This document shows positions 1 through 12,775 of a stretch of DNA of 64,000 bases, piece after piece. The DNA lies in the NCBI GenBank assembly GCA_951804985.1, contig OX638132.1:46390800-46454799 (forward strand). Direction: 5' to 3'. Numbering within the stretch: position 1 is the first letter of the stretch; the number at the start of each line of letters is the position of its first letter. The translations under genes and the position numbers were made by a program. Below the pieces are notes generated by a model. It was not told where the DNA came from. It made no database searches and saw only the letters and a list, made by a program, of their open reading frames with translations. This stretch comes from Dryomyza anilis (Eukaryota; Arthropoda; Insecta; Diptera; Dryomyzidae).

Positions 1-1919
1 CTTGGATCTAAAATTTACATAAATGCTCACATACTTAGTATTGTTTTTGATTTTAAAAATACATCATGGTTTTCGAGATATATGTAATAAAGTTGCAAAA
101 TTTTGGGATAAAAAAAAAATCATTTTTGGGTATTTATTTCTTGGCAACCAGGTGAACATCATTCTTGTCTTTAAGTTTTAGCTTAGCAAATTATATCATT
201 TTTAAAACTGCATTATAATATTAATTCGTCTGTGCTTATTTTCGATCCAAAATTTATAAGCTTAACCTCTACCAAACAAAAGTATGCCTTAAAACACAGT
301 ATTTCGCTTTTGTCGTGTATCCTTGAAACAGAACGTCTAGGAAAAAAATGCAACGCTATTATTTTTATAATATTGAAATTCATGAGAATATACAACTTTT
401 ATTTTTGATGCCGAAAATATTGCACACAACGTAATGAACAAAATACAAAGTTTATGGTTTTTTTAATCATTATGTTAATTGGCTGAATCTGAGACGATTT
501 TGTTGTTTGAGGATCTCTTTTTTTATGGAGAACATTTTTTCCAAAAAGAGTATGACAGTTTTCTCAAGAGTTCACCCAACAAGGGTTATGGAAATGTGTT
601 AGGACGATGGTGCCAAAGTAAAAAAATGCGCCTGTCCATGATAAACATCATTGCTGAAGAAACCAAACCTGTATTTTTTGAAATTAAATAATTTTTTGTA
701 CTGTCTTTAAACACCCTAATTGTTCATATTTGACCCCAAATTGTGAGGAACCCAGAGCTGATGGAGCACAACGGAACAGATTCGAGATCAGCGACCCTAC
801 GTTACCCTAAAATCGTTTTCAAATCGGAAGATGGTATTTTTTGCTGCACTGTTTTATCAAATAAGCAATTCTTGAGTTCATGCGAGATTTTCTATAGACA
901 GTGTATCTATTGTAAATTCCACAAAGAAAAACTGAAGAAAATGTTGAAATTTATTAAAAAAAAAATTTTTAAATAAAATCTTTAAAAAAGAAAAACAAAA
1001 ATTGCCACATGATGCTAAATATAGCCATAAAAATTACTAATATGAAAAATATTACCACAAGAACACGTTAAACCCGTTAAAAATCAAAAACAGTTTTTTA
1101 TAAACGCATTTTTATTTAAAGAAGACAAAGGACAATTTTAAATCAAAAACATATACATAAACAAGACAACGCAAATTTGAATAAACTGCAAAATTCTGGA
1201 CGCCACAAAATTTAAATAATAACATAAAAAACTTATACAGCCTTCATGGAGAGGGCGGGTAGCCGATGGGTTGGATCGATTACACCCCCCAATACTATTT
1301 TTGCCACGGACATCCAATACATCAATATTATATAATTCGTTGGTGCTCATTTTTACTGCGTACTCAATTTTTTTCTATTACGTAAAGATTTGGAGAAAAT
1401 TGCAATTGTAATTTTAAGACATTCTCACCCACTACTTAGAACAGCTTTACACTTAAAACAATGTTGCTCGAAAGCTCATGTAAAAGCTTTTATTTAAATT
1501 TAACTTAAAATATAATGAAAAAAGGTTAATTATAAAAAAGATACAATAAAAAAATTTTAAGTCAATACTCAATTAATTATTTTTAATTTCTAATAGAAAC
1601 ATAATAATTACTACATCCAAACAAAATAACTATTTGAACCGAAACATAAATATGTTTAAAACATAACATTATTTAGAACGACCTGAATATAAATATGAAA
1701 CATATCAGTTGTTTCAGTTCAAAATATAGTATGTTTGCATAAAAACATATCTAAATATTTTTGGAAAGGAATCCTGAAAATAAAATATAAAAAAAAAATT
1801 GTTTTTTTAGAAGGTTATTTTCGATGTACTCTTTTGGTAGAGAATCGACATCTAATTGACTGAAAGCCCAGGTCATGATTAAGTTCTATTGAATGTTTTT
1901 GAAGAAACAACAACAAATT
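1..1919. other. A/T-rich DNA without a recognised gene
   Basis: No recognisable gene. Short ORFs at 479-691 (+), 743-976 (+) and 1138-1350 (-) are 70-77 codons long. The first contains GRW about 40 residues in, which faintly recalls the RW of mariner transposase C-termini, but spacing and flanks do not fit. The third starts with a balanced codon stretch (MSTNELYNIDVLDVRGKNS) and then dissolves into hydrophobic A/T-rich translation. I cannot assign any of them. Confidence 0.5.
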
Positions 1920-2140
1920 GAAAACACAACACAGGCAATGGTCATACGGACCGTTTCGGATACAGCCAAGTATCCTCATCAGTGATCTTTGTGTGATGAC
2001 GTTGTGATAACATCAAATGTTTCGTATATATGAACTCGGTGCAGTTGGGATTTGAACTCATGTCGTCAGAAACGATGGGAGTTGGTGGACAAGCACGCTA
2101 GGTGTTTGGCTACAGAACCACACAACCGTCACTCGTCTAA
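1920..2140 (-). mobile_element. tRNA-derived SINE, type 2 (minus strand)
   Basis: Read on the minus strand, a tRNA-like head carries CACCTAGCGTGCTTG (A-box region) and GAGTTCAAATCCC (B-box-like). A body follows with ACATTTGATGTTAT and CTGATGAGGATACTTGGCTG. The same order of blocks recurs on the plus strand at 35083-35410, and the body alone recurs at 35870-36060. A real tRNA is excluded because the head does not fold to a cloverleaf and is fused to a conserved non-tRNA body. Ends are approximate. Confidence 0.7.
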
Positions 2141-2525
2141 TTTGCAGTTTTGTCTGTTCTATTTTTAGAACAGACTTTTTTATTAATTTTTATTAAAAAT
2201 CATTAAACATGCACAGTGAGAATTAATAATATTTGAATTCATATACAAATTTTTAAATGCATAAATAAATAATTGAATTGAAACTGCAAGTAAAAGTTTC
2301 AGTACAGCACATAGCGTTGGCAAGGAATTCGCGAGGCCTGTTGTAAAAAACCATGCCGAATTCTGTTTGAAAATAGAAGCACTGACGGATTTTTACAATA
2401 TTATTACAATTAGAAAAACATTCAGGAACAATTAAATTATATACTGCACTATTAAATGATATTATTTGTTACTATTTGTACTTTTTGTACCACAATTTCT
2501 ATATTTTTATAATTTACAAATGACA
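2141..2525. other. A/T-rich spacer, nothing recognised
   Basis: Low-complexity A/T-rich sequence between the SINE and the MITE at 2526. I see no coding potential and no clear repeat ends. Confidence 0.5.
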
Positions 2526-3406
2526 CACCCAGAAAAAAATCATGGTAAATTAATAGTATTTCAATAGAAAAACAATAATTTATACCATTAAAATTGGTCA
2601 ATAGGATGCGTCCCATTAGTTCAGTAATATTGAAACTGTTAATACAATGTCTGGTTGTACCATAAATTTTATGTGATATTTTAATTACAATAAGAAAAAC
2701 CTATAAAAATTTAATGATACGTATTATTAATTTTATGGTATAGTCGAATAACATTTTCCTAATAATTTATTAAAACAAAAAATTTTTTAGTTAATTTATT
2801 GTATATATTATTTTATTTAAATGTCGAAATTGATATTCACTTTTACAACACACACATAAAAAAACATTTCTTGCTGCACATTTTATATAGGTTATAACAC
2901 ATTTAATGTTTGCTTTGGTTTCCAATAATTGATTGTAGAACTTGAGGCTGCAGTTATTTTTGAGTCCGTTGTCATAATAGAAGTTTGATGTATTATTTAT
3001 TTTCTGTAATAAATAAAAATATAAATATAAATAAATATGTTATTTATAATATAATTTATTGAGTCCTTACCAATGTCGCGTTTAATATTGTGGAATATTA
3101 CAAAAAAATACATGCGACCATTTTGAGTAAACACGCAGAATGACGTACAAAACGAACATGTTTATATTCGTTTTTGTGTTTTTTTACACCACGTTTATTA
3201 TTATAGGAGGAAACCATTAAAACAACAGTATTTATTCTATTTAAAATAATAAAATTGAAATATTTTAATTTATGGTACTGAATTTTTCAAATACTATTGA
3301 ATTAATTAGAAAACTTTTGATTTAAAAAGAAAAAACTATTAATACATGAACCATAAGGTCAATGGTCGTACCATAAAGTACTTAATGGTACATTTTCTTC
3401 TGAGTG
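2526..3406. mobile_element. MITE, CACCCAGAAAAAAAT terminal repeats (881 bp)
   Basis: The left end reads CACCCAGAAAAAAATCATGG. The right end is the inverse, CACTCAGAAGAAAATGTACC when reverse-complemented. The subterminal phrase ccattaaaattggtcaatag is also present in the 220-bp MITEs at 30594-30813 and 35537-35756, so this is a longer member of that family. The flanking dinucleotide is CA on both sides rather than the TA seen in the shorter copies. No transposase is encoded. Confidence 0.65.
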
Positions 3407-3424
3407 CATCGTATTACCGATGCG

Positions 3425-3800
3425 AATACGTTTTCTCAACAAACATCAAAAGACACGTATGTAGAAAATGGCGGTCACCGAGTGTAAACTACGTATACAA
3501 GAAGAATATTGCAAGAATACTTTTATTAACATCTAATTTCATTTTTTTTGTTTCTTTTCAAACATCAGTATGTTTAAAAGGACCAATACGTACTTCAAAC
3601 GATGACAAAAGAGACGTCGATAGAAAATTCTGCTCAACGAATGCCAACTTTGTATACAAGAAGAATGTTGGAAGAATACATTTATTTAAATACAATTTCT
3701 TTTTTGTTTGTTTTTAAATATCAATGTGTTCAAACGATGGCAAATGATGGCGTAGGTAGAAAATGATGCACAACGTTGCCAACTTCGTCTGTCGATAACT
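3425..3800. repeat. Tandem repeat, about 159-bp unit, 2-3 copies
   Basis: The phrase gtatacaagaagaat occurs at about 3493 and 3652. The surrounding order (tagaaaat..., gtatacaagaag..., caatttc/tctaatttc, tttcaaacatc) is repeated, with a third degenerate copy up to about 3800. The 123-codon ORF at 3346-3717 is generated by this repeat: it shows the NYVYKKNIARI / NFVYKKNVGRI duplication. I do not call it a gene. Confidence 0.6.
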
Positions 3801-5349
3801 AATCGAATGAAGACGAGCGTTGCGAACATACGTTATAATTAGATTTGAATAGCATTTTGAAACATAGTTATAACCAAGTTAACTGCCAAGAAATAATATA
3901 TTCAAATGCAATTAAAATTTTTTGTTTGTGTTGTAACCAAGGATTGAAACCGTAACCGAAACCGAAACCGATATCCGTTTAAAACCGTTTCATTTTTAAA
4001 ACCGAAACCGTAACCGAAACCGTTATACGAAAATCAGAAATAAACCGATATCCAATACCGATATAAACGGTTTCGGTTTTATACCGGTTTAAAACGGTTT
4101 TTGAAAAAGTATACAAAAAACCAGGAACACATATTTTATTTTATATAGAAGATCTTAAGTAAAATTTCATTAATTAAAATTTGGAGTTCCCACAATAAAC
4201 ATTTTTGGTTGTACAAAAATTCACATGTTGTTTTTTGAGAAACGATATTTCCAAAACAACGGTATAAAATTTTAATAATATTGGTTTTTTATTTATTTTA
4301 TTAGTAAAATATATAGGGGAGCTTGAGGTAAAGTGGAACAAGTTTTGAAAAGTTCATTTGAATATATTTTAAATTCTTTTAAATGATCTATTCAATAGAG
4401 TACCATTTATAAGTCTTCTAATGGATTTTTCACTGATGTTTCAAAACAGCTCAATTTCGGACATAAACAAAACAATGTAATGCAAAAAAAAATGTAAAAA
4501 AAGTTTCAAATTATAAACATCTGAAGTGCAACTTAGACAAGTTTAAAAATTTCAAGTATAAGGCAGATATTTGTTTACATTAGTGATGATTAAAAATTTC
4601 TTGTTCTTGCATTTTTTTTTTGCAAGAACAAAAGCGAGAACAAAATCGAGATTTTGCAAGAAAAAGAACAAGAGCAAGTGCAAGACTAAGACTGCTAGAA
4701 AAGGAAGGATTTTAATGTATTTATTATGTTTTTAAGATAATAATGATATACAAAAGAATTCATGATATTACTAAATATTGAACAATAAGTAAAAATGGAA
4801 AGCGTGCAAAATATTTATGAACGTGAACATTAATGAAGATGTGTGTTTTTTTTGTTTTTGTCGAATTCTAAAGAATATAAGCATCTTAAAAATAAGGCCT
4901 GTGAAGCCCTTTTGAAGCGGTAAATAGCTTTAAAAGTGCTTCAAAAGTCGCTTCAAAAAGATAAAATAGACAAAACAATGTTTTTTTCTCTTTTCTTCGC
5001 TACGCAAGTTCGTACATCGATTGTGCATATGCACTGTGCTTATGCACATTATTATTTGAGTTTTACTTTTATATATAGTTTTTTTGTTAATTTAATTGTA
5101 AAATCATGAAGTAATAAAAAATAATATATTAACATTTTCACAGTGTGATATATTTAGCTGATATATTGCTTTTTGTGTTTTTCTTTTTTCACAAATCCGC
5201 TGATTCGTTTGAAAGTGCAACAACAACAAAAATGCGAATAAAGCAGCATCCAAGCTTTTGATAGAATTTTGGCGGGAAATTTTTTGTACCACAAAGAGAA
5301 CTCGTTGTTGTTGCCAACTAGAGAGCTGTACTAGATACATACATGTAGT

Positions 5350-5456
5350 GTGGTGCCGTGCGTCTGTCCGTTGTCATGCGACTGTCTGTTGTCATGCGTC
5401 TGTCCGTTGTCATGCGTCTGTCTGTTGTCATGCGTCTGTTTGTTGCCATGCGATGA
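5350..5456 (+). repeat. 18-bp minisatellite inside hAT A
   Basis: About five units of GCGTCTGTCYGTTGTCAT. They create the spurious CHASVCCHAS-type ORFs on both strands. The homologous array is at 11602-11695 in copy B with a different unit order, so it is part of the element. Confidence 0.8.
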
Positions 5457-5744
5457 TACAGGATAGCAACGAAGAGTTGTCGTTGTGAAAGTGTGTGTAT
5501 AAGAATCGTAATCGTTATTGTTATATTCTCTTCTTTCTGTTAGTATTCGCTTTGTAGCGTTTGAGTTTGTGTTCGCATGGTATTCGCAAAGAAGAATGTT
5601 ACTATGCAAGATATTATTTGAGTTCTATTGACATACGGATTTCTTAATCTGTGACGAAAACAGAAATATGCCTATACGAAATATTCCTTATATTGTATAC
5701 CGTATATGTATATCGTATATGTATACCGTATAATGTATATCGTC

Positions 5745-5957
5745 GTTGTAGAACGAAAAGTCACCGAACACATTTTTATGAAAAACTTAATTTTCGAGTT
5801 TGTTGATTAATATTATAAAAAGTAATTGATGCATTGTTAAAGTTGAAATATCAACTAATAGATTTACATTTTCTTATCAATTGACAGATACATAAAGAAG
5901 TTTGTAAAAAATATTTAGGATTTTGAAAATGTATTTGGTGACTTATCGTTCATTTTA
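5745..5957. mobile_element. Foldback MITE (GTTGTAGAACGAAAAGTCACC ends)
   Basis: Left end TCGTTGTAGAACGAAAAGTC; the inverse at the right is TTTGGTGACTTATCGTTC, slightly truncated. The same pair bounds 11093-11335 in hAT B and the short copy at 30117-30250, and a left half is at 9741-9905. Because A and B share it, it inserted before they separated. Confidence 0.65.
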
Positions 5958-6763
5958 TTATGGCCTTGAGATTTTAAATTGTCTCGTCAACATCACATGA
6001 TTTAAACAATTATTTTTTATTAGTTAATTCTTGTTAAAATATAATTCAAATTTTTAGGTTATTGGATTTTTTTTTTTTTGTTAGTAAAATGTTGAAGAAA
6101 TTGAAAATAAGTACAATTATTACAATTATTGTTCAAATTCTATTCGTTTTCATAATTAATATGCAGTTTAAGATATTTGTCTTCGATCTTTTATTTAAAA
6201 TTTAAAAGATTAAGATTACCATTTCTTGCCTTGCTCTTGCAAATGATCATCACTAGTTTACATATATTGCAGTTCACAGAATTGTTGAAATTTAATTTCT
6301 TTGGATTTTATGGATGAAAATTGTACAAAATTCTTCTTCTTTGCAATTCAGATCATATCTCAGGTGAAGTCAAAATGTTGCTTTTCATTGGTTTGTGGTC
6401 ACGAAATTTTAAATTAAATTTTTTTCTTGGCGTAATCAATTAAATAATTCATATAACACAATATGTTTACTAAAATAACAACAAACATTGTATAAATTAC
6501 GTTTCCCACTTTACACCAGTATCATAATTTGAACATAATTTAGAACCATATAAAAAATGTAAAATTATTTGAAAAATATGGAAATAAAGAACATTTATAC
6601 AAAAACCGAAATCAAAACCGAAACCGTAACATGGAACCGGTATACCGAAACCGTTTCGTTATAAAAACTTAAAACCGAAACCGTAACCGAAACCGAAACG
6701 CGGAAAAAACCGAAACCGAAATCGAAACCGTTATTCGTTTCGGTTTCAATCCTTGGTTGTAAC

Positions 6764-7523
6764 ATATTTATGATAAGTTTGAGAAATTCTGCTGGGGAAT
6801 ATATAAAATGTTTTCACATAGTACTATGTTATTGCCATCTGAACAATAATTTAATTACACTTTTATCATAATACATGTATGGTGATTTAGTATTATTTTT
6901 TAATTACATTCAAACATATTCAAATAAATCTTTTCTACTGTGTTTAGGGGTAGGCGGCCGGTCGCTTCACAAGTGGTTAACCCGTTATAGGGCCGAACAG
7001 CCTACGGTGGTCCCGCAGGGGTAGAGCAATTATCGGTCCGTATAGTGTTTAATATTCATAAATTACTGCCGTTTTCTTGACCGATAAATAAACATCAGCC
7101 AAATAAATGCTGCATAAAAATTGTACCTGGTGTCGGAACAACAGTCGCATCTAAGCGAAGACAACCGTTTACACTTGATGATAACTATAATGGTTAAAGA
7201 TATATTTTAATGTTATAAGAGTCATTTTAAATAAATGCGTTGTTACTTACAATTTTGTTATATATGTTTTCAAAATTATGACAGTTTTCCTCAATTTTAT
7301 ATATTTTTTTGATCTAGTTATTCATGCGAGATTTAAATCTCACCAGAAAAACACCACTCGATGGAAATTCGACAATTTCATTCGACAATTGTCGCATTCG
7401 ACAGTACGAATAACGAATTTGTTTTTCATGCGAGAATTTGGGCAAATAGTGAGAATTGTCGCATGAAAATATCTCTAACGAACTCGAGAATAGGGCCCCA
7501 GCTTTGTACATCATCTTTTTTCT
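6764..7523. other. Unclassified DNA with a GC-rich patch
   Basis: A GC-rich island at about 6945-7025 (ggcggccggtcgcttcac ... cagcctacggtggtcccgca) stands out sharply from its A/T-rich surroundings, but I cannot classify it. From about 7310 to 7505, repeated gcgagaattt/gacaattgtcgcat phrases end at gagaatagggcc, which may be the edge of a MITE abutting the LINE fragment at 7524. Confidence 0.4.
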
Positions 7524-7910
7524 ATGGTTCCATTTTCGAAATACAAAGTTAATTGTAATGATAATAGTTGGTTTAAGTCTAAAGAAATAATGTTTGTCAA
7601 ATCTCTTCGTGACCTTGCTTTAAAAGCATATACCGAAAATCTTTGTGACTCGAATTGGAGGATTTTTTGTAGATATAGAAATCGAGCGAAGTCTACTATT
7701 CGTAGAGCTAGAAAAATTGCACACGGTCGTATGTTTAAGGATGCCGATAATAAGCGTATGTGGAATACTTTGCGTACAAATGGATGCACAGAATCAAATA
7801 GCCCTGTTAAAGGAATTGATCTTAACGAACTGAATAAGAGTTTTATTTACACTCAGCCTGCCTTTTATCATGATGACATTAATTGCAATGATAATGAAAA
7901 TAGAAATGTA
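7524..7910 (+). pseudogene. LINE ORF2 fragment: endonuclease-RT linker (interrupted)
   Basis: About 129 codons, including SWFKSKEIMFVKSLRDLALK and YRNRAKSTIRRARK. Such residues lie between the endonuclease and reverse transcriptase in Jockey-like LINEs (W-F/Y ... K ... RN ... lysine/arginine helix). The reading frame meets TAA right after a TA that is the boundary of V. Past V, at 19848, RT sequence resumes in frame across the shared TA (RNV then HFINTIF). About 50-60 residues expected before the RT fingers appear to be missing. It differs from the LINE at 57.5-60.6 kb. 5' part absent. Confidence 0.6.
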
Positions 7911-8066
7911 TAAAAATAATTTTTTCATATAATCATGAATTTTTAATATATTAAAAATTGTGTCTTATTGTGTCTTGTATCAAAGTATCATTCAAATAAT
8001 ACTAGTTGAAAGAGCGTAAGTGCAATAAATGTATTTTACATATTTTATATTTGTAGTTGAATGTAT

Positions 8067-8960
8067 TGCAGAGGAAATTTTGAGTGCGTTTATAATTTCG
8101 CGGTAAAAAGTGTTAAATTGTGTGTGCGTTATCGGACCAAGTAACATAAGTTTTCAAGTGAATTGCTATTATTTGGATACAAACAAACTTTATTTGGATT
8201 TAAGATGTTTTTAAATAAACTTTGTTTAATGTTTAAGCAGATATACTTCAATTGCATGACACAAATATAGTTTGTTTTTGGTTAAATAAGAATTGTTTGT
8301 AAATGAACAAACAAAATTTGTTTGCACCCAAACAAGAATTATTTCTACGTTTCTGCTTCTAATTTATTCTTGCTTTATTGCGTTGTTTCTAACAGTTCAT
8401 TCGCATTCGTTGCAGTTAGTGGTTCGATTTAAAGTGCGCGATATTTGTGTCAGGCTCAACGTAGAATACTGGAAAAATTGAATAAAACTAATTAAAAAGA
8501 AAGATGAGTGCAATATTACTATTTCTACAGAGGTTGCGAGGAAAATTTGAGTGCATTTACAAAATTGTGTGGCGTCGCCGGACCAAGTAACATAACTTTT
8601 CACGTGAATTATAATTTTTTTGGACACAAACAGGTTTTGCATTTAAGATTTTTTTAAATTATGTTTGTTTGTATCCAAATAACTTTTGTTTGAGGAGATA
8701 CTTCAATTTCCTGACACAAATATAGTTCGTTTATCGTTAAATAAAAATCGTTTGTATATAAACATAATTTCTTTGTACCCAAACATCAATGATTTGAACG
8801 TTTATACTTATATTTTATTCTTGCTCTATTGCGTTGTTTCTTTCAGTTCATTCGCAGTTCTTGCAGCTCGTGGTTCGATTTTAAAGTGCGCGATTTTTGT
8901 GTCAGGCACCACGTAGCATACTGGAAAAATTAATAAAACTAATTAAAAAGAAAGGCGAGT
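8067..8960 (+). repeat. Two direct repeats of about 450-467 bp
   Basis: Copy 1 (about 8067-8510) and copy 2 (about 8535-8960) share gaggaaa(a)tttgagtgc, cggaccaagtaacataa, a large shared cagttcattcgca block and aaaactaattaaaaagaaag. They are interspersed with variants of AAACAAA/TTTGTTTG phrases. The repeats belong to V. Confidence 0.7.
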
Positions 8961-9117
8961 TCATTACAAAGTTTAAATGGAACACGTTTTTTTATAATAT
9001 ATATGCAAGAATAACACAAATTATACGTATGCAAATTGGTTATAATATAATCGTAATGTAAAATTTATTTACCATAATTTCTGAAGAGTTATAGGTAATT
9101 GTAAAAAATAAATACTT

Positions 9118-9310
9118 AAATATTAATGTTTATTTTATTTGCAGGGAAACATTTATTGTTTGCGTAATGTGTGCATGCAAATATGATTTATTTGCATCCA
9201 AACAATATTTTATTTAAGGAATTTATTTTATTATCACGTAAGTATGTTTTATGTACAGGTAAACATTCTTTGTTTGGGTAATATGTGCATGCAAATATGA
9301 TTTATTTGCA
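9118..9310 (+). repeat. 117-bp tandem array, left part
   Basis: Units contain gtgcatgcaaatatg, ttatttgcatccaaacaa, tattatcacgtaagtat and ttgcaggtaaacattctttg. The array breaks off at 9310 inside a unit at W and resumes at 19400. Confidence 0.8.
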
Positions 9311-9740
9311 CACGCAGAGAAATAATATGGTTGCGACATGATTACGGCAACCATGCAATGCTCTTTACAATCATAGATGGTTGTCACAATCAAAGTATGG
9401 TATTTACAATTATATTTCAACAATAATAAGGTCGCTGAAATCATATTATAGTAGACAATTTATTATAATATGATTGTATTCTTGAAAATCCAAAATATGG
9501 TTGATAAGAACCATGTTATGATTACGATAAAGACTGCACGAACAAAATATGGTCAATTCCAATCATACTATGATACTGACTGATCATAATATAGTAATTT
9601 ATTATGTACAACCATATAATTATCACTTAATGACATTTTTTACTCTCTCTTTCTCACTTTTATTTTGACTATAGCGGAGAGCAGTTGAGTTTTTTTTTTT
9701 TAGCGTGACGAAGTTTTTTAATGTATAAAACTACAAAATT

Positions 9741-9905
9741 TCATATCGTCGTTGTAGAACGAAAAGTAACCAAATACATTTCCAAAATGCTAAATATTCA
9801 TTTGCAAAAATCTTTATGTATTTGCCAATTTTTAATCAATAATCTCAATATTTTTACCACATGATAAGAAAATGTAAATCTATCAATTAATATTTCAACG
9901 TCTCT
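9741..9905. mobile_element. Partial foldback MITE (left half)
   Basis: Starts TCGTCGTTGTAGAACGAAAA and continues through sequence matching 11093-11220 in hAT B (ctaaatattcatttgcaaaaatc, accacatgataagaaaatgtaaatctatcaatt). The right half is missing where the palindromic element at 9905 begins. Confidence 0.55.
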
Positions 9906-11092
9906 CGACGTAAGTGTGCACTAAACATCTGCATGAATATGCTTGAAACGCGTTTCAAGCCATTCCCTTGTTTTTTGAATACTTACTGTCTTGTACTTAC
10001 AGCTTAAAAAACTAATATATGCATGCTTTGATCATTCGTTTTACAAATGAGTTCAAAACAAAAGAGAGTCAAAACATTACTGCATTACTACAAAACATTT
10101 GTATAGTAGAACAAAAGTGCTTGAACTGCACTACTCGCTGTAGTAAGGTACACCGAGTGCAGCGAATATTCAACTAAGTAAACGAAAGCAGAGATTATGC
10201 ATGCTGCGAGCATGCAACAGGTAGTTTTAAATGTTTAATACCAAGTATTATTAAATCAAAAGACAAATTTAATATTAACCAAGGATTGAAACCTAAACGA
10301 ATAACGGTTTCGATTTCGGTTTCGGTTTTTTCCGCGTTTCGGTTTCGGTAACGGTTTCGGTTTTAAGCTTTTATAACGAAACGGTTTCGGTAAACCGGTT
10401 CCATGTTACGGTTTCGGTTTTGATTTCGGTTTTTGTATACATTTTCTTTATTTCCATATTTTTCAAATAATTTTACATTTTTTATATGGTGCTAAATTAT
10501 GATCAAATTATGATACTGGGGTAAAGTGGGAAACGTAATTTAAACAATGTTTGTTGTTATTTTAGTAAAAATATTGTGTTATATGAATTATTTAATTGAT
10601 TACGTCAAGAAAAAAAATTTAATTTAAAATTTCGTGACCACAAACCAATGAAAAGCAACATATTGACTTCACCTGATATATGATCTGAATTGAAAAGAAG
10701 ATGAATTTTGTACAATTTTCATCCATAAAAGCCAAAGACATTAAATTTCAACAATTCTGTGAACTGCAATATATGTAAACTAGTGATGATCATTTGCAAG
10801 AGCAAGGCAAGAAATGTTAATCTTAATCTTTTAAATTTTAAATAAAGTACGAGGACAAATATCTTAAACTGCATATTAATTATGAAAACGAATAGAATTT
10901 GAACACTAATTGTATTTAAGTTACTTATTTTCCATATTTTCAATTTCTTCAACATTTTACTAACAAAAAAAATACAATAACATAAAAATTTGAATTATAT
11001 TTTAACAAGAATTAACAAATAAAAAAATAATTGTATAAAACAAGTGATGTTGACAAGACAATTCAAAATCTCAAGGCCATAATAAAATGAAC

Positions 11093-11335
11093 GAAAAGTC
11101 ACCAAATACATTTTCAAAATGCTAAATATTTTTTACAAACATCTTTATGTATCTGTCAATTTTTAATCGATGATCTCCATTTTTTTACCACATGATAAGA
11201 AAATGTAAATCTATCAATTGATATTTCAACTTTAAAAATGCATCAATTACTTTTTATAATATTAACCAACAAACTCGAAAATTTAGTTTTTCATAAAAAT
11301 GTATTTGGTGACTTTTCGTTCTACAACGACGATAT
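11093..11335. mobile_element. Foldback MITE inside hAT B
   Basis: Bounded by gaacgaaaagtcaccaaata on the left and ggtgacttttcgttctacaa on the right. Orthologous in position to 5745-5957 in A, so inherited with the element. Confidence 0.65.
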
Positions 11336-11601
11336 ACAGTATACGATATACATATACAATAAATATAAGGAATATTTCGTATAAGCATATATCTGTTTTC
11401 GTCACAGATATAAAAAATCCGTATGCTACACATAGCGTATGTCAAGAGAACTCAAATAATATCTTGCAGAGTAACATTTTTCTTTGCGAACACCATGCGA
11501 GCACAAACTCAAACGCTACTAAGCGAATACTAACAGAAAGAAGAGAATATAACAATAACGATTACGATTCGTATACACACACTTTCACAACGACAACCCT
11601 C

Positions 11602-11695
11602 AAACAGACGCATGACAACAGACAGACGCATGACAACGGACAGACGCATGACAAGAGACAGTCACATGACAACGGTCAGACGCACGGCACCACAC
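11602..11695 (-). repeat. 18-bp minisatellite inside hAT B
   Basis: Units of CAGACGCATGACAACRGA, inverse of the array at 5350-5456. Produces overlapping spurious ORFs on both strands. Confidence 0.8.
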
Positions 11696-12038
11696 TACAT
11701 GTATGTATCTAGTACAGCTCTCTAGTTGGCAACAACAACGAATTCTCTTTGTGGTACAAAAAATTTCCCGCCAAAATTCTATCAAAAGCTTGGATGCTGC
11801 TTTATTCGCATTTTTGTTGTTGTTGCACTTTCAGACGAATCAGCGGATTTGTGAAAAAAGAAAAACACAGCTAAATATATCACACCGTGAAAATGTTAAT
11901 ATATTATTTTTTATTACTTCATGATTTTACAATTAACAAAAAAACTATATATAAAAGTAAAACAAAAATAATAATGTGCATAAGCACAGTGCATATGCAC
12001 AATCGATGTACGAACTTGCGTAGCGAAGAAAAGAGAAA

Positions 12039-12775
12039 ACCAGTTGGGAAGGTTAGATCACATGGGAAATTTTAAAGTAGGTGTAATTATGATAGTTAGG
12101 ATTATCAAAATTATAGTCGGTCTAAGCCGACTATAAATACCCTATACATATGTGTAGTTACCATTCAAAGTGATATATAGGTCACCAGGGTATACGAATT
12201 CTGAAAATAACTACAAACATTCAATCGCTGAAGAATTTCCATTCATTTGATACCCATATTTACAAATGGGTAAGTGTACCGAATTTCGATTTTTTTTTGT
12301 GAACCACAAGTCTTTTCGCCGGAAAATATTATTATCATGTATTTGAGCATGAGTCAATATATATTTTACCAAAAAAAGTTTACCTAAGCACGTATACATA
12401 ATTAAAAATTGATCCTTTTATGTACATTTTATATGAGGTATTTGAACATAGGTGGTCCGATCATAGGTCACAATGGACCGATCTCGCCAATTTTTTTTTT
12501 CGCACATACAGCGTACATACAGCGTAGATATATTAGTAATCTAAGTTATAAGTTTCATTTATCTAGCTCTTCCATTTTAAAAGTAGTAGGGATTTCAACA
12601 GACAGACAGACAGACAGACAGACGGACAGACAGACGGACATCGCTAAATCGACTCAGGAGGTCATGCTGATCAAGAATATATATACTTTTCCATACCGGA
12701 GATGCTTCCTTCTGGGTGTTACAAACGGCGTACCAAACTGAATATACCCTTTCACTCTTAGTGTAGGGTATAAAA
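12039..12775 (+). mobile_element. DINE-1/mini-me-like Helentron copy i
   Basis: Starts ccagttgggaaggttagatc, contains the hairpin-like gtcggtctaagccgactata, a (CAGA)n tract at 12600-12645, gatcaagaatatatatactt, and ends gtgtagggtataaaaa. The insertion site is documented by hAT A, which lacks it. Copy ii at 21574 is its closest relative here: both carry the ttctgggtgttacaaacggc-type right segment. Confidence 0.8.

Larger units (their letters stand above)
3938..6755. mobile_element. hAT-type nonautonomous transposon A (2818 bp)
   Basis: The ends are exact inverted repeats beginning CAAGGATTGAAACC. The element is flanked by an 8-bp duplication, GTTGTAAC, at 3930-3937 and 6756-6763. It fits the hAT target pattern nTnnnnAn. 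Subterminal regions (3938-4110 and 6600-6750) are packed with CCGAAACCG/CGGTTTCGG motifs, as expected for hAT transposase-binding arrays. The interior has no long ORF and no recognisable transposase, so it is nonautonomous. It carries an 18-bp minisatellite and a foldback MITE, both shared with inverted copy B at 10280-13972. A 476-bp derivative lies at 47539-48014. Confidence 0.9.

Noticed and set aside
479..691. Possible mariner transposase C-terminus
   Set aside because: Only KGxxNxxxRW spacing is suggestive; preceding and following motifs are absent.
3938..4110. Telomere-like or satellite CCGAAACCG repeats
   Set aside because: They lie symmetrically at both ends of an element with an 8-bp duplication, so they are hAT subterminal motifs.
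5258..5609. Cysteine/histidine-rich ORF (CHASVCCHAS)
   Set aside because: Product of an 18-bp minisatellite in hAT A; the homologous array in B reads differently.
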